Source: Paucilactobacillus vaccinostercus DSM 20634
Lineage (GTDB): Bacteria; Bacillota; Bacilli; Lactobacillales; Lactobacillaceae
Direction: 5' to 3'
Assembly (NCBI RefSeq): GCF_001436295.1
Contig: NZ_AYYY01000005.1
Coordinates: 1-64,000 of the forward strand
Length of the DNA stretch: 64,000 nucleotides
This document shows, one piece after another, positions 12,652 through 21,613 of this stretch (positions within the stretch are counted from its first letter, which is position 1; every line of letters starts with the position of its first letter). The position numbers were made by a program, and so were the translations under genes. The notes under the pieces were generated by a model that saw only the letters and a list, made by a program, of their open reading frames with translations, did not search any database and was not told the DNA's origin.

Positions 12652-13818
12652 ATGAAAATTGGAATTGATAAGATTGGTTTTTACACGACGCCGCTATATT
12701 TAGATTTAACCGAATTAGCACAGGCACGTGGAGTTGATCCAAACAAGTATTTGATCGGAATTGGTCAGGAAAAGCAAGCAGTTATCCCACCAACTCAAGA
12801 TATTGTGACAATGGGTGCTAATGCTGCGGATCGAATTTTGACTGACGAAGATCGCAAACAAATTTCAACTATTATTGTAGCGACGGAGTCTGGAATTGAT
12901 AATTCAAAGGCGGCGGCGATTTATGTGAAAGAGTTGCTGCAGTTAGACCCATTTGTGCGTGCGGTTGAAGTAAAGGAAGCATGCTATTCTGGTACGGCTG
13001 CGTTGCAGTTTGCCCGAGGATTGATTAGTCTCAATCCGGACGAGAAGGTTCTAATCATTGCTGCAGATATCGCACGCTATGGTCTCGAAACCTCTGGTGA
13101 GGTAACGCAGGGCGGTGGTGCGATTGCGATGATGATTTCAGCCGAGCCGAGAGTGCTAGCAATTGATGGGCCTAGCGTGCCCTATTCGGAGGACGTCATG
13201 GATTTTTGGCGGCCACTTTATGCGAGTGAGGCACTCGTTGACGGTAAATATTCAACTAGCGTGTATATTGACTTTTTTCAAAAAACTTGGGAAAGATATC
13301 AAACACTTACTGATCAAACACTTAGTGATATGGCAGCCATGATTTTTCATTTGCCATTCACTAAGATGGGAAAGAAAGCTCTTGATGCGATATTAGGTGA
13401 TCAAAATGATCCGCATAGTGTTCTCATGAGAACGCAATTGGCTGCAAGTCAAGCGTTGAGTCGCCAGGTGGGTAACTTATATACGGGATCTTTGTATTTA
13501 GCACTGTTGTCATTGTTGACCCGTAGTCATAATTTACAATCCGGTGATCGAATTGGATTGTTTAGCTATGGTTCTGGTGCGCAGGGGGAATTTTTCACCG
13601 GGATATTACAGGCTGATTTTAAAGAAATGGTTCGACAGGCTGATGTTGAAAAACTGATTATGGCAAGGAAGCAAGTGTCAGTGCCGGAATATGAACGGCT
13701 ATTCCGTGCGCAGATTGGTTATAATTCGAAAAATGTATTTTTAGATTTGTCACAGGATCATGAAAAATACGTGTTGCAGGGGCAGCAAGATCAAAAGCGA
13801 GTTTACTTAATTCAATAA
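12652..13818 (+). CDS. mvaS: Hydroxymethylglutaryl-CoA synthase
   Basis: Condenses acetyl-CoA with acetoacetyl-CoA to HMG-CoA, the first committed step of the mevalonate route to isoprenoids used by lactic acid bacteria. 388 residues. The catalytic triad falls at the standard positions: E79 (ATES), C111 (EACYSGT) and H233 (IFHLPF). ATG 12652 follows AGAGGA. Mevalonate supply feeds the undecaprenyl diphosphate synthase encoded at 21614. The unit ends at a bidirectional terminator shared with lexA. Confidence 0.97.
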   Translation: MKIGIDKIGFYTTPLYLDLTELAQARGVDPNKYLIGIGQEKQAVIPPTQDIVTMGANAADRILTDEDRKQISTIIVATESGIDNSKAAAIYVKELLQLDPFVRAVEVKEACYSGTAALQFARGLISLNPDEKVLIIAADIARYGLETSGEVTQGGGAIAMMISAEPRVLAIDGPSVPYSEDVMDFWRPLYASEALVDGKYSTSVYIDFFQKTWERYQTLTDQTLSDMAAMIFHLPFTKMGKKALDAILGDQNDPHSVLMRTQLAASQALSRQVGNLYTGSLYLALLSLLTRSHNLQSGDRIGLFSYGSGAQGEFFTGILQADFKEMVRQADVEKLIMARKQVSVPEYERLFRAQIGYNSKNVFLDLSQDHEKYVLQGQQDQKRVYLIQ

Positions 13819-13820
13819 TA

Positions 13821-13853
13821 AAAAGCAGTTAACAATTGTGTTAACTGCTTTTT
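13821..13853. terminator. Bidirectional terminator between mvaS and lexA
   Basis: AAAAGCAGTTAAC and GTTAACTGCTTTT are perfect arms around AATTGT, with A-runs and T-runs on the two sides, serving both converging genes. Confidence 0.9.
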
Positions 13854-13863
13854 ATGTATTTGT

Positions 13864-14490
13864 TTAGTATATCTCATCACGATATAGACCAACCACTTGT
13901 CCCAAAATTGAGACTTGATTTAGAATAATCGGAGCCATTGTATCATTTTCTGGTTGTAGTCGATAATGGTCTGCTTCCTTGTAGAATCGTTTGCAAGTTG
14001 CTTCGTTATCTTCATTCATTGCGATAACAATTTCACCGTTGTTAGCGCTAGATTGTTTTCGAACAATTACTTTATCACCATTTAAAATACCAGCATTGAT
14101 CATACTTTCTCCACGAATTGTTAGCATGAAAAGCTCGTCTTCCTCGTTCATTGTGGGTGGCAGCGGAAAATAATCTGTAGCATCTTCAACGGCCAAAATC
14201 GGTTCGCCAGCTGTGACGACACCAAGCAGAGGAATTTGCTCCTGATGTTTTGAAACACCAAGTTCGTTTAATCCATCAGGTGTAATTTCTAGTGCCCGTG
14301 GCTTGGTCGGATCTTTCTGAAGAAACCCTTTCTTTATGAGACGGTTAATATGACCGTGGACTGTGGAAGTAGATGATAAATCAACGGCCGCACAAATTTC
14401 ACGAACCGTCGGTGGATATCCCTGTGCGGTAACCCGATCATGAATGAATCGAAGCACCGCCATTTGTTTGCTTTCGCCAGTTTTTGACAT
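13864..14490 (-). CDS. lexA: LexA repressor of the SOS response
   Basis: A 208-residue transcriptional repressor with self-cleaving activity. The N-terminal winged helix (about 1-70; [21 protein letters not shown]) binds SOS boxes. The C-terminal S24 peptidase has the cleavage site A94-G95 (VTAGEP), nucleophile S129 (RGESM) and general base K167 (CKRFY). ATG 14490 is preceded by AGGGGTG; an upstream in-frame extension to 14535 has no ribosome binding site. An SOS box upstream indicates autoregulation. Divergent from the DUF896 gene. Confidence 0.97.
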   Translation of the reverse strand: MSKTGESKQMAVLRFIHDRVTAQGYPPTVREICAAVDLSSTSTVHGHINRLIKKGFLQKDPTKPRALEITPDGLNELGVSKHQEQIPLLGVVTAGEPILAVEDATDYFPLPPTMNEEDELFMLTIRGESMINAGILNGDKVIVRKQSSANNGEIVIAMNEDNEATCKRFYKEADHYRLQPENDTMAPIILNQVSILGQVVGLYRDEIY

Positions 14491-14547
14491 TTCGACACCC
14501 CTAAATAGCTTTAATAACACTAGAGTAGCATACATTTAGCAAAGTTT

Positions 14548-14561
14548 CAAACGTGTGTTCG
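14548..14561. promoter_or_regulatory. LexA (SOS) box
   Basis: CAAACGTGTGTTCG reads CGAACACACGTTTG on the minus strand and matches the Gram-positive consensus CGAAC-N4-GTTCG at 9 of 10 fixed positions. It lies between lexA and ynzC and may control both. Confidence 0.8.
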
Positions 14562-14661
14562 CTTATTTTGAACTTTTTTAAACGTCCGGCTTGAACAGTA
14601 GCCAACGATTGATTATGATAGGAGAAGCTTAGCAACGGATTTTCAAGTGAGGTGAGAGATA

Positions 14662-14913
14662 TTGAGCGAAACACCAGAAGAATTTGCACTTCGTAACAGG
14701 ATTAATGAACTGGCACATAAGGCTAAAACGGTCGGGTTAACTGACGAAGAAGCTGCTGAACGTAAGAAGCTACGAGCTGAATTTTTGGCGAATTTCAGAG
14801 AAGCGTTCAGAAGTAATATTGAAATGTTACAGGTGTACGATAAAGAGGGGAAAGAAGTTACCCCTGAGAAGGTAAAAAAGATACAACGTGATCGCGGATT
14901 GCGTGACGATTAA
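14662..14913 (+). CDS. ynzC: DUF896 (YnzC family) protein
   Basis: An 83-residue cytoplasmic protein starting at TTG 14662 after GAGGTGAG. The sequence RINELAHKAKTVGLTDEEAAERKKLRAEFL is the helical hairpin of DUF896, and VTPEKVKKIQRDRGLRDD is its usual tail. In Bacillus this gene sits in the SOS-controlled lexA-yneA region; here it is divergent from lexA across an SOS box, so LexA control is plausible. Molecular function is not established. Confidence 0.9.
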   Translation: MSETPEEFALRNRINELAHKAKTVGLTDEEAAERKKLRAEFLANFREAFRSNIEMLQVYDKEGKEVTPEKVKKIQRDRGLRDD

Positions 14914-14920
14914 AGAAAAT

Positions 14921-14962
14921 TGCCTTGAATGTGAAGTTTTTCTTTTCAATGGCAGCTTTTTT
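14921..14962 (+). terminator. Terminator after ynzC
   Basis: TGCCTTGAA pairs with TTCAATGGCA (one bulged T), followed by GCTTTTTTG. Confidence 0.65.
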
Positions 14963-15002
14963 GTGTAACATTATATATTGAATTAGTAAAGGGGGATGCA
15001 AC

Positions 15003-15230
15003 TTGGCAACCGGCGTTTGGATTTTAATTGTAGTGATCGCATTGATCATCGGTTTGGTAGCTGGCTTTTTCATTGCACGTAAGTACATGGAAAACTATCT
15101 GAAAAACAATCCACCCATTAATGAAGACATGCTTCGGACGATGATGCTTCAAATGGGACAAAAACCTTCCAATAAAAAACTGCACCAAATGATGCAGGCA
15201 ATGCAAGCACAATCAAAAAAAGGTAAATAA
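15003..15230 (+). CDS. yneF: UPF0154 membrane protein YneF
   Basis: A 75-residue protein with TTG 15003 after AAAGGGGG. Residues 3-25 are one transmembrane helix ([19 protein letters not shown]), followed by the family signature [20 protein letters not shown] and a glutamine/methionine/lysine-rich tail. Function unknown; conserved across low-GC Gram-positive bacteria near lexA and ynzC. Confidence 0.9.
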   Translation: MATGVWILIVVIALIIGLVAGFFIARKYMENYLKNNPPINEDMLRTMMLQMGQKPSNKKLHQMMQAMQAQSKKGK

Positions 15231-15261
15231 AAAAAGGGCCGGAATTCCGGCCCCTTTTTTT
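15229..15261. terminator. Bidirectional terminator between yneF and plsC
   Basis: GGGCCGGAATTCCGGCCC (15236-15253) flanked by an A-run on the left and a T-run on the right. Confidence 0.9.
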
Positions 15262-15271
15262 ATGACAAAGG

Positions 15272-15901
15272 TTATTTTTGGTGCTTTTGAGGAATGACAT
15301 ATTGAAAATTAGGATCGATTTGCTTGTCGAGAGCATCAAAAGCAGCTTGCATTTGTTGTTCCACTAGGTGCTGATTATCATCACTGAGTTTCATTTTACG
15401 GTCAATTGTAATGGGTTGACCAAAGGCAACGGTCACTTTTTGACGTGTGAATAGAGATTTAAAAGTGAGCGGTCCTTGGTAGACGGTTGGAATCAAGGGG
15501 ACGCCTGCCATTTTTGCAATGACGACGGCGCCACCTTTCAACTGGTCTGAATAGCGTGAACCGCTGGGGAAGATGATTGTGGAAAGTTCAGAATTTTTCA
15601 GCAGCCGTACTGGCCGCTTAATTACAGAAGGCCCAGGATTTTCGCGATCAACCGGATAGCCGTTAACGTGTTTCAAAATAAAACGAACAATGGGATTTTT
15701 AAACAATTCCTGTTTTGCCATGAAGCTGAACTTTTTTGGTGAAGCAGCTAAGGCATAGTAGACAGGATCGAACCATGTACGATGTGGCCCGACTAAGATA
15801 TAATTACCCTCGGGTAAATTTTCGCGGTTTAAATAGTGCGGCTTACCATTAACAATATAGAGTAAAACACGGACGATGACGCGAAGAATAGAATAAAACA
15901 T
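15272..15901 (-). CDS. plsC: 1-acyl-sn-glycerol-3-phosphate acyltransferase
   Basis: Acylates lysophosphatidic acid to phosphatidic acid at the membrane, feeding CdsA (22427). 209 residues with a hydrophobic N-terminus (1-18). The catalytic H40-x4-D45 motif (PHRTWFD) is intact. In the glycerol-phosphate binding motif, usually FPEGTR, the sequence is FPSGSR (111-116), with serine in place of the conserved glutamate. ATG 15901 follows AGGAGT at 7 bases; a longer open frame to 15949 lacks a ribosome binding site. Exact acyl acceptor is therefore slightly less certain. Confidence 0.85.
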   Translation of the reverse strand: MFYSILRVIVRVLLYIVNGKPHYLNRENLPEGNYILVGPHRTWFDPVYYALAASPKKFSFMAKQELFKNPIVRFILKHVNGYPVDRENPGPSVIKRPVRLLKNSELSTIIFPSGSRYSDQLKGGAVVIAKMAGVPLIPTVYQGPLTFKSLFTRQKVTVAFGQPITIDRKMKLSDDNQHLVEQQMQAAFDALDKQIDPNFQYVIPQKHQK

Positions 15902-16012
15902 ATACAAGACTCCTACAATAGTTTTGGTGCTGTTGTATTTTTGACACATTGCTAAGTATGCAGAAAAAAAGCTTCAGTTGCAAGTTACTTTAACAGAAAA
16001 AAGGTGCGAGTT

Positions 16013-16777
16013 ATGGAACTAAACGAACAAAATTATGTACATGATGGTGAGCGAGTTGACCAGCTATACAGCCAAAATATTAAAATTATTCAGAGCCCAG
16101 AGGTGTTTTCTTTCTCTTTAGATGCGGTATTGCTTGCTGATTTTGTTCGGCCTGATCAAAAGCTAAAAACACGGGTAGTGGACTTATGTGCTGGTAATGG
16201 TGCGGTGGGGTTGTTTTTGAATGAGAAAATTCGTGGGCAAATTACGGAAATCGAATTACAGCCTCGACTCGCTGATATGGCCAAAAGAAGTGTGGCATTG
16301 AACCAATTAGTGGATCGCTATCAAGTTTTGAATATGGACATTGCGGATACATTCAGTCAAGTTCCCAAAGATAGTGCAGACATCGTAGTTTGCAATCCGC
16401 CCTATTTTACGGATCAACCAGCCAGCAAAAAAAATCCAAATCAGTATTTGGCAATCGCGCGCCATGAATTGACAACTAATTTGGATACGGTCATTGAGAT
16501 TATGAGTGGACTACTAAAGATGAATGGTCATGGGTACTTGGTTCATCGGCCAGATCGACTGCCAGAAATTTTATCTACGCTAGCAGCTCATCGCTTGGCA
16601 CCAAAACAAATTCGGTTTGTTTATCCCAAACAGGGTCGCAATGCTAACATGGTTTTGATTGAGGCAATTAAAGATGGACGCAAGGGTGGCACTAAAATTT
16701 TACCGCCGCTAATTGTGTCTCAAGATGATGATCAATATGGGCCAGAAGTGAGAGAGATGCTCTATGGCAAACGGTAA
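16013..16777 (+). CDS. TrmN6-like tRNA/rRNA adenine N6-methyltransferase
   Basis: A 254-residue S-adenosylmethionine-dependent methyltransferase of the YabB/TrmN6 family. The AdoMet loop is VVDLCAGNGAVGLFL, and the catalytic NPPY motif of N6-adenine methylases is present (VVCNPPYF, near residue 128). The expected target is an adenine in tRNA, by family analogy. ATG 16013 follows AAGGTG. The last 14 bases overlap the start of the GIY-YIG gene, the same pairing as yabB-yazA in Bacillus. Confidence 0.88.
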   Translation: MELNEQNYVHDGERVDQLYSQNIKIIQSPEVFSFSLDAVLLADFVRPDQKLKTRVVDLCAGNGAVGLFLNEKIRGQITEIELQPRLADMAKRSVALNQLVDRYQVLNMDIADTFSQVPKDSADIVVCNPPYFTDQPASKKNPNQYLAIARHELTTNLDTVIEIMSGLLKMNGHGYLVHRPDRLPEILSTLAAHRLAPKQIRFVYPKQGRNANMVLIEAIKDGRKGGTKILPPLIVSQDDDQYGPEVREMLYGKR

Positions 16778-17057
16778 TCAAGCTTATTATTTTTATGTTT
16801 TGTATTGTGCAGACGATACCTTTTATGGCGGCTTTTCTACAGATGTTATGAAGCGATTTGAAACACATCAACAGCGGCGTGGTGCGAAGTATACACGAGT
16901 TAAAAAACGTCATCCACTTCATCTAATATATTCGCAACGTTTTGATACAAAATCAGCAGCCCTTAGTGCCGAGTACTATTTTAAACATCAATCACGCAGG
17001 GCAAAGGAGCTGTTCTTAGCTCAGCATCAGATTGATTGGCAACAGTATCGAAATTAG
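16764..17057 (+). CDS. GIY-YIG domain protein (YazA/UPF0213)
   Basis: A 97-residue single-domain protein. The GIY-YIG core is YYFYVLYCADDTFYGGFSTD followed by KRFETHQ, with a conserved arginine in a basic stretch and E at AEYYFKHQ. It belongs to the UPF0213 group, nucleases or nuclease-like proteins of unknown substrate. Its start overlaps the end of the methyltransferase gene, so the two are translationally coupled. Confidence 0.9.
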   Translation: MANGNQAYYFYVLYCADDTFYGGFSTDVMKRFETHQQRRGAKYTRVKKRHPLHLIYSQRFDTKSAALSAEYYFKHQSRRAKELFLAQHQIDWQQYRN

Positions 17058-17132
17058 TCATGCGTTTTCAATGCTTTCATTTTAGTGATCTGTTACTATC
17101 TAGTAGTAATTAAATTGGAGGTGTACCACCAG

Positions 17133-18128
17133 ATGAAAATGATGATGTATGGTGTTCGCGATGATGAACGGCCATTTATTGAGCAGTGGCAAGAACAAAA
17201 TCATATTGATGTACAACTTACAGATCAGCTATTAACAGAAGAAACCGTTGATCAGGCTCGGGGATATGATGGGATAGTTGCATTTCAACAATTGTCCTAT
17301 TCGAACCGGATGCTACAGCGAATGACTGAAATTGGAATCTACAATTTATCACTTAGAAACGTTGGTGTTGACAATATTGACCTAAAGCAAGTGGCTAAAT
17401 TAGGGATTAAACTGACCAATGTACCAGTGTATTCACCCGAAGCAATTGCGGAGTTTACGGTTACCCAGTTGATGCAACTGCTTCGTCGGACAAAGGAATA
17501 TACACAGAAATTTGAAAAACATGATTTTCGTTGGGCACCACAGATATCGAAAGAACTGAACCAACAAACAGTTGGTGTGATTGGTACGGGGCACATTGGC
17601 CAGTGTGCAATTCGAATTTTTCAGGGATTTGGTGCAAAAGTAATTGCCTATGACAAGTTTCATAATCCTGAATTGGAACGGCAAGGGCTCTATGTTGATA
17701 CACTGGATGAGTTGTACTGCCAAGCAACGGTCATCACACTGCATATTCCGCTATTTCCGTCGACACAGCATATGATTGATGCGACGGCAATTGCGAAAAT
17801 GAACCCTGGTGTGATTATTCTTAATGCTGCTCGGGGACAGCTGATCGATGAACAAGCGTTAATTGATGGACTTGATCGTGGCATTATTGGTGGTGCTGCT
17901 TTGGATGTGATGGAAGATGAAATTAAAGTATTTAATCGTAATTTGGGCGATCAAAAGATTGATTACCCCGAGTTCAATAACCTGTTTAGTCGGGATAATG
18001 TTTTGATTTCACCACATACCGCTTTTTATACCGATGTTGCAGTCCGAAACATGGTTGAGGTCAGCTTAAATAATAATCGGCAATTAATTGAGACAGGAAC
18101 CGCTGATAATCTAATTTCAACGGATTAA
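17133..18128 (+). CDS. ldhD: D-lactate dehydrogenase
   Basis: Reduces pyruvate to D-lactate with NADH, regenerating NAD+ in fermentation. 331 residues, the family's usual length. The NAD loop is VGVIGTGHIGQCA; active-site residues are in NAARGQLID (arginine), DVMEDE (glutamate) and SPHTAFYT (histidine). ATG 17133 follows GGAGGTG at 9 bases. Monocistronic with its own terminator. Other D-2-hydroxyacid dehydrogenases share the fold, but the tyrosine-rich C-terminal region and length fit D-LDH best. Confidence 0.92.
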   Translation: MKMMMYGVRDDERPFIEQWQEQNHIDVQLTDQLLTEETVDQARGYDGIVAFQQLSYSNRMLQRMTEIGIYNLSLRNVGVDNIDLKQVAKLGIKLTNVPVYSPEAIAEFTVTQLMQLLRRTKEYTQKFEKHDFRWAPQISKELNQQTVGVIGTGHIGQCAIRIFQGFGAKVIAYDKFHNPELERQGLYVDTLDELYCQATVITLHIPLFPSTQHMIDATAIAKMNPGVIILNAARGQLIDEQALIDGLDRGIIGGAALDVMEDEIKVFNRNLGDQKIDYPEFNNLFSRDNVLISPHTAFYTDVAVRNMVEVSLNNNRQLIETGTADNLISTD

Positions 18129-18134
18129 TTGTGG

Positions 18135-18166
18135 AAAAAGGCTTGCGTTAAGCGGGCCTTTTTTGT
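18135..18166 (+). terminator. Terminator after ldhD
   Basis: AAAAGGCTTGC and GCGGGCCTTTT pair around GTTAA, with a T-run. It overlaps the -35 box of the rpsB promoter. Confidence 0.8.
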
Positions 18167-18284
18167 ATACTAATTAGCGGTGATTAAAGCCAATTCACAC
18201 CCGGTGTGATGAGCTGAGTTGTGCTCAATGAGTGCTTAGCTTAATCGAGCGTCGGGGAGGAAAAAACAATTTGGAGGTATATTC
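18143..18284 (+). promoter_or_regulatory. rpsB promoter and structured 5' leader
   Basis: TTGCGT (18143-18148), 17 bases, TATACT (18166-18171). The leader of about 105 bases contains a hairpin CACACCCGGTGTG and further pairing segments (GAGC/GCTC, GCTTAATCGAGC) before GGAGGTATATTC and the ATG. Ribosomal protein S2 commonly represses its own operon through such a leader; this is inferred, not shown. Confidence 0.6.
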
Positions 18285-19070
18285 ATGTCAGTTATTAGCA
18301 TGAAGCAATTATTAGAAGCTGGTGTTCATTTTGGACACCAAACACGTCGTTGGAACCCAAAGATGAAGCCATTTATCTTTACTGAACGTAATGGTATTTA
18401 TATCATTGATTTACAAAAAACAGTCAAGATGATCGACTCAGCTTACAACTTTGTTAAGAATGAAGCTGCTGACGAAGGTGTTGTTTTGTTTGTTGGGACT
18501 AAGAAACAAGCACAAGACGCCATTGCTGAAGAAGCAACTCGTGCCGGTCAATACTACGTTAACCATCGTTGGTTAGGTGGTACTTTGACTAACTGGGACA
18601 CAATTCAAACACGGATCAAGCGTTTGAAAGATCTTAAGAAGATGGCAGAAGACGGTAGTTTTGATGTCCTTCCTAAGAAGGAAGTTTCTCTTCTTAACAA
18701 GCAACGTGAAAAGCTTGAAAGATTCCTTGGTGGTATCGAAGATATGCCTCGCATCCCAGATGTGATCTTCATCGTTGATCCACATAAGGAACAAATTGCC
18801 GTTAAGGAAGCTCAAAAGTTGAACATTCCAATCGTTGCAATGGTTGATACTAACACCGATCCTGATGATATCGATGTAATCATTCCTTCAAACGATGATG
18901 CAATTCGTGCCGTACGTTTGATTACTGCAAAGATGGCAGATGCTGTTATCGAAGGTAACCAAGGTGCTGACGACCAGGCTGCTGCTGAAGCTGCTTCTAA
19001 GGAAGAAAAGCCTGCAGAAGTAACTGGTGCATCATTGAAAGATCTAAAGAAGACTGTTGAAGGCAAGTAA
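18285..19070 (+). CDS. rpsB: 30S ribosomal protein S2
   Basis: A 261-residue small-subunit protein needed to bind S1 and form the head-body junction. The S2 signature [22 protein letters not shown] is at residues 6-27, and [11 protein letters not shown] and [12 protein letters not shown] follow. The C-terminal 35 residues are an acidic alanine-rich extension, as is usual in lactobacilli. First gene of rpsB-tsf, with an attenuator-like hairpin in between. Confidence 0.98.
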   Translation: MSVISMKQLLEAGVHFGHQTRRWNPKMKPFIFTERNGIYIIDLQKTVKMIDSAYNFVKNEAADEGVVLFVGTKKQAQDAIAEEATRAGQYYVNHRWLGGTLTNWDTIQTRIKRLKDLKKMAEDGSFDVLPKKEVSLLNKQREKLERFLGGIEDMPRIPDVIFIVDPHKEQIAVKEAQKLNIPIVAMVDTNTDPDDIDVIIPSNDDAIRAVRLITAKMADAVIEGNQGADDQAAAEAASKEEKPAEVTGASLKDLKKTVEGK

Positions 19071-19092
19071 TTTAATTTAATAGTTAAACTTA

Positions 19093-19149
19093 GGCTGTTT
19101 CATTGTGATTAGGACCGTATTGGCCTGAGAACATGAAACGCCTTTTTTT
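19093..19149 (+). terminator. Terminator or attenuator between rpsB and tsf
   Basis: GGCTGTTTCAT pairs with ATGAAACGCC (one bulged T), followed by TTTTTTT. Because tsf lies just downstream with no clear promoter of its own, it probably reduces rather than ends transcription. Confidence 0.75.
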
Positions 19150-19186
19150 GTAAACCAAACTTTACCCAACTAAGGAGATTATTAAA

Positions 19187-20065
19187 ATGGCAGAAATTAA
19201 AGCAGCACAAGTAATGGAATTACGTAAAAAAACTGGTGTCGGTATGATGGACGCAAAGAAGGCGCTTGTCGCAACCGAAGGCGACATGGAAAAAGCCGTT
19301 GACTTTTTGCGTGAAAAGGGTATGGCCAAAGCTGCTAAGAAGAGTGGTCGCGTGGCTGCAGAAGGCTTAACTGACATCAAAGTTAACGGTAATACTGCTG
19401 CAATCGTGGAAGTTAACTCAGAAACTGACTTCGTATCCGGTGGTGACCAATTTAAGGACTTAATCGAAAAGGTTTCAGCTAAAATTGCTGCGGAAGCACC
19501 TGCTGACGTTGAAGCTGCATTGGCTTTGCCTTCAGAAAATGGCACCTTAAATGATGATTTGATTCAAACAACACAGGTAACTGGTGAAAAAGTTAGCTTG
19601 CGTCGCTTTGAAGTATTGAAGAAGAGCGATAGCGAAAACTTCGGTGCCTACTTGCATATGGGTGGTCGAATTGGTGCGTTAGTTGTTATTGAAGGCGCTG
19701 ATGAAGCAACTGCTAAAGACGTTGCAATGCATGTTGCCGCTGTTAATCCAGAATTTGTTTCTCGTGAAGATATCCCACAAGATCGTCTTGATCATGAACG
19801 TGAAGTGTTGACTGTTGAAGCACAAAATGAAGGCAAGCCAGCACAAATCATCGAAAAGATGGTTACTGGTCGTTTGAACAAGTTCCTTGCTGAGATTAGC
19901 TTGGCAGACCAAGAATTTGTTAAGGATCCAGATGTAACAGTGGCAAAATATGTTGAATCAAAGGGTGGCAAGTTGAAGTCATTCGTTCGTTACGAAGTTG
20001 GCGAAGGAATCGAAAAGAAAGCTGATAACTTTGTTGAAGAAGTTATGGGTCAGATCAAAGACTAA
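19187..20065 (+). CDS. tsf: Translation elongation factor Ts
   Basis: A 292-residue guanine nucleotide exchange factor for EF-Tu. The N-terminal UBA-like part ([19 protein letters not shown]) and the core TDFVS motif ([10 protein letters not shown]) are intact, and the two core subdomains continue to the end. ATG 19187 follows AAGGAG. Followed by a strong terminator. Confidence 0.98.
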   Translation: MAEIKAAQVMELRKKTGVGMMDAKKALVATEGDMEKAVDFLREKGMAKAAKKSGRVAAEGLTDIKVNGNTAAIVEVNSETDFVSGGDQFKDLIEKVSAKIAAEAPADVEAALALPSENGTLNDDLIQTTQVTGEKVSLRRFEVLKKSDSENFGAYLHMGGRIGALVVIEGADEATAKDVAMHVAAVNPEFVSREDIPQDRLDHEREVLTVEAQNEGKPAQIIEKMVTGRLNKFLAEISLADQEFVKDPDVTVAKYVESKGGKLKSFVRYEVGEGIEKKADNFVEEVMGQIKD

Positions 20066-20074
20066 TCTTGCCTG

Positions 20075-20103
20075 AAGACGTACAGTCTGTACGTCTTTTT
20101 TTC
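20075..20103 (+). terminator. Terminator after tsf
   Basis: AAGACGTACA/TGTACGTCTT around GTC, then T-run. Confidence 0.9.
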
Positions 20104-20163
20104 TGAAGCGTGTTGGCGAAATATAATGGATCATCAAGGTAATCCTGTAGGAGGAACTGCATA

Positions 20164-20901
20164 ATGAGTGACATGAAGTACAAAAGAGTAATCCTAAAGT
20201 TGAGTGGTGAAGCACTTGCCGGAGACAAAGGCTTTGGAATCAATCCACCAGTGATTAAGACTGTTGCAGAAGAATTAAAACAAGTTCATGATATGGGTGT
20301 TCAGGTTGCTATCGTCGTCGGTGGTGGTAACATGTGGCGTGGTGAAGCTGGTGCACAAATGGGGATGGAACGCGCCCAGGCAGATTATGTCGGTATGCTG
20401 GCAACAATTATGAACGCCCTTGCCCTGCAAGACAGTCTTGAATCAATTGGTGTTCCAACTCGTGTTCAAACTTCAATTGAGATGCGTCAAATTGCAGAAC
20501 CATATATCCGCCGGAAAGCTGTTCGTCATTTGGAGAAAAATCGGATTGTGATTTTTGCAGGTGGAACTGGAAGTCCATACTTTTCAACTGATACAACCGC
20601 TGCATTACGCGCGGCTGAAATTAATGCAGATGCAATCTTAATGGCTAAAAATGGTGTTGACGGTGTTTACTCAGCAGATCCGAATAAGGACCAAAATGCA
20701 GTTAAGTTTGAAAGTTTGTCACATTTTGATATCATTGAGAAGAACTTACACGTCATGGATTCGACTGCCAGTTCATTATCAATGGATAATGATATTCCGC
20801 TGGTTGTGTTTAACCTAAACGAATCTGGTAACATTATGCGTGTAGTCCGTGGTGAAAAAATCGGGACAACCGTTGGAGGAGATCAAGATGACAACAAGTA
20901 A
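20164..20901 (+). CDS. pyrH: Uridylate kinase
   Basis: Phosphorylates UMP to UDP; 245 residues of the amino-acid-kinase fold. LKLSGEAL near the N-terminus, [10 protein letters not shown] and the ATP-site segment [13 protein letters not shown] are present. ATG 20164 follows AGGAGG. The 3' end overlaps frr by 14 bases, which couples the two genes. Confidence 0.97.
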   Translation: MSDMKYKRVILKLSGEALAGDKGFGINPPVIKTVAEELKQVHDMGVQVAIVVGGGNMWRGEAGAQMGMERAQADYVGMLATIMNALALQDSLESIGVPTRVQTSIEMRQIAEPYIRRKAVRHLEKNRIVIFAGGTGSPYFSTDTTAALRAAEINADAILMAKNGVDGVYSADPNKDQNAVKFESLSHFDIIEKNLHVMDSTASSLSMDNDIPLVVFNLNESGNIMRVVRGEKIGTTVGGDQDDNK

Positions 20902-21451
20902 GGAAATTTTGTCGGAAGCAAAAGATAAAATGAAAAAGTCTGGCGAAGCATTACAACGCGATTTAGGGAACATTCGTGCTGGACGTGCCAATGCTAGTAT
21001 TTTAAGCCGTGTTACTGTTGACTATTATGGAGCACAGACACCGGTCAACCAAGTTGCATCAATTGCAATTCCAGAACCACGGATGCTTTTGATTACACCG
21101 TTTGATAAAACGCAGCTGGAAGCCATCGAACAAGCAATTTTCGCTTCAGACTTGGGATTGACGCCTGCTAACGACGGTAATGCAATCCGGTTAGTTATTC
21201 CGCAATTGACTGAAGAGCGTCGTAAAGAATTAGTCAAGGACGTTAAAGCTGAGACTGAAAAAGCAAAAGTTGCGGTTCGAAATGTTCGTCGTGAGGCAAT
21301 GGATGCTCTGAAGAAGGGCAATAAAGCTGGGGACTTCAATGATGATGAATTTCATGATCTTGAGGACCAAGTTCAAAAGTTGACTAACAATGCGATCAAG
21401 GATCTTGAACAAATTGAAGCCGATAAGGGCCAGGAATTAATGCAGGGTTAA
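20888..21451 (+). CDS. frr: Ribosome recycling factor
   Basis: A 187-residue two-domain protein that splits the post-termination ribosome with [21 protein letters not shown] is the long-helix signature and [14 protein letters not shown] lies in the third helix. The start ATG 20888 has GGAGGAG inside pyrH. A longer in-frame extension to 20849 is not expected from the family. Confidence 0.97.
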   Translation: MTTSKEILSEAKDKMKKSGEALQRDLGNIRAGRANASILSRVTVDYYGAQTPVNQVASIAIPEPRMLLITPFDKTQLEAIEQAIFASDLGLTPANDGNAIRLVIPQLTEERRKELVKDVKAETEKAKVAVRNVRREAMDALKKGNKAGDFNDDEFHDLEDQVQKLTNNAIKDLEQIEADKGQELMQG

Positions 21452-21473
21452 GTTAAATCATTCCCTGACCAAG

Positions 21474-21515
21474 TCCCTCTAATTGTTGATTTATCATACA
21501 ATTAGAGGGATTTTT
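21474..21515 (+). terminator. Terminator after frr
   Basis: TCCCTCTAATTGT and ACAATTAGAGGGA are perfect arms, followed by TTTTT. Confidence 0.9.
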
Positions 21516-21567
21516 GGTTAAATAATTGTTACGCCTGTTATCAGACCTAGTTTATGGCGTGTTTTTT

Positions 21568-21576
21568 TGATAGAAT
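21568..21576 (+). promoter_or_regulatory. uppS extended -10 promoter
   Basis: TGA-TAGAAT (21568-21576), with no clear -35 box. It lies between the frr terminator and uppS. Confidence 0.45.
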
Positions 21577-21613
21577 ATGGTGTATTCGATATAGCAGAAT
21601 AGGAGAGACAGCA

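Noticed and set aside
21554-21613. N-terminal extension of uppS
   Set aside because: The upstream in-frame codons precede the AGGAGAG site and cover the promoter region; the family starts near GTG 21614.
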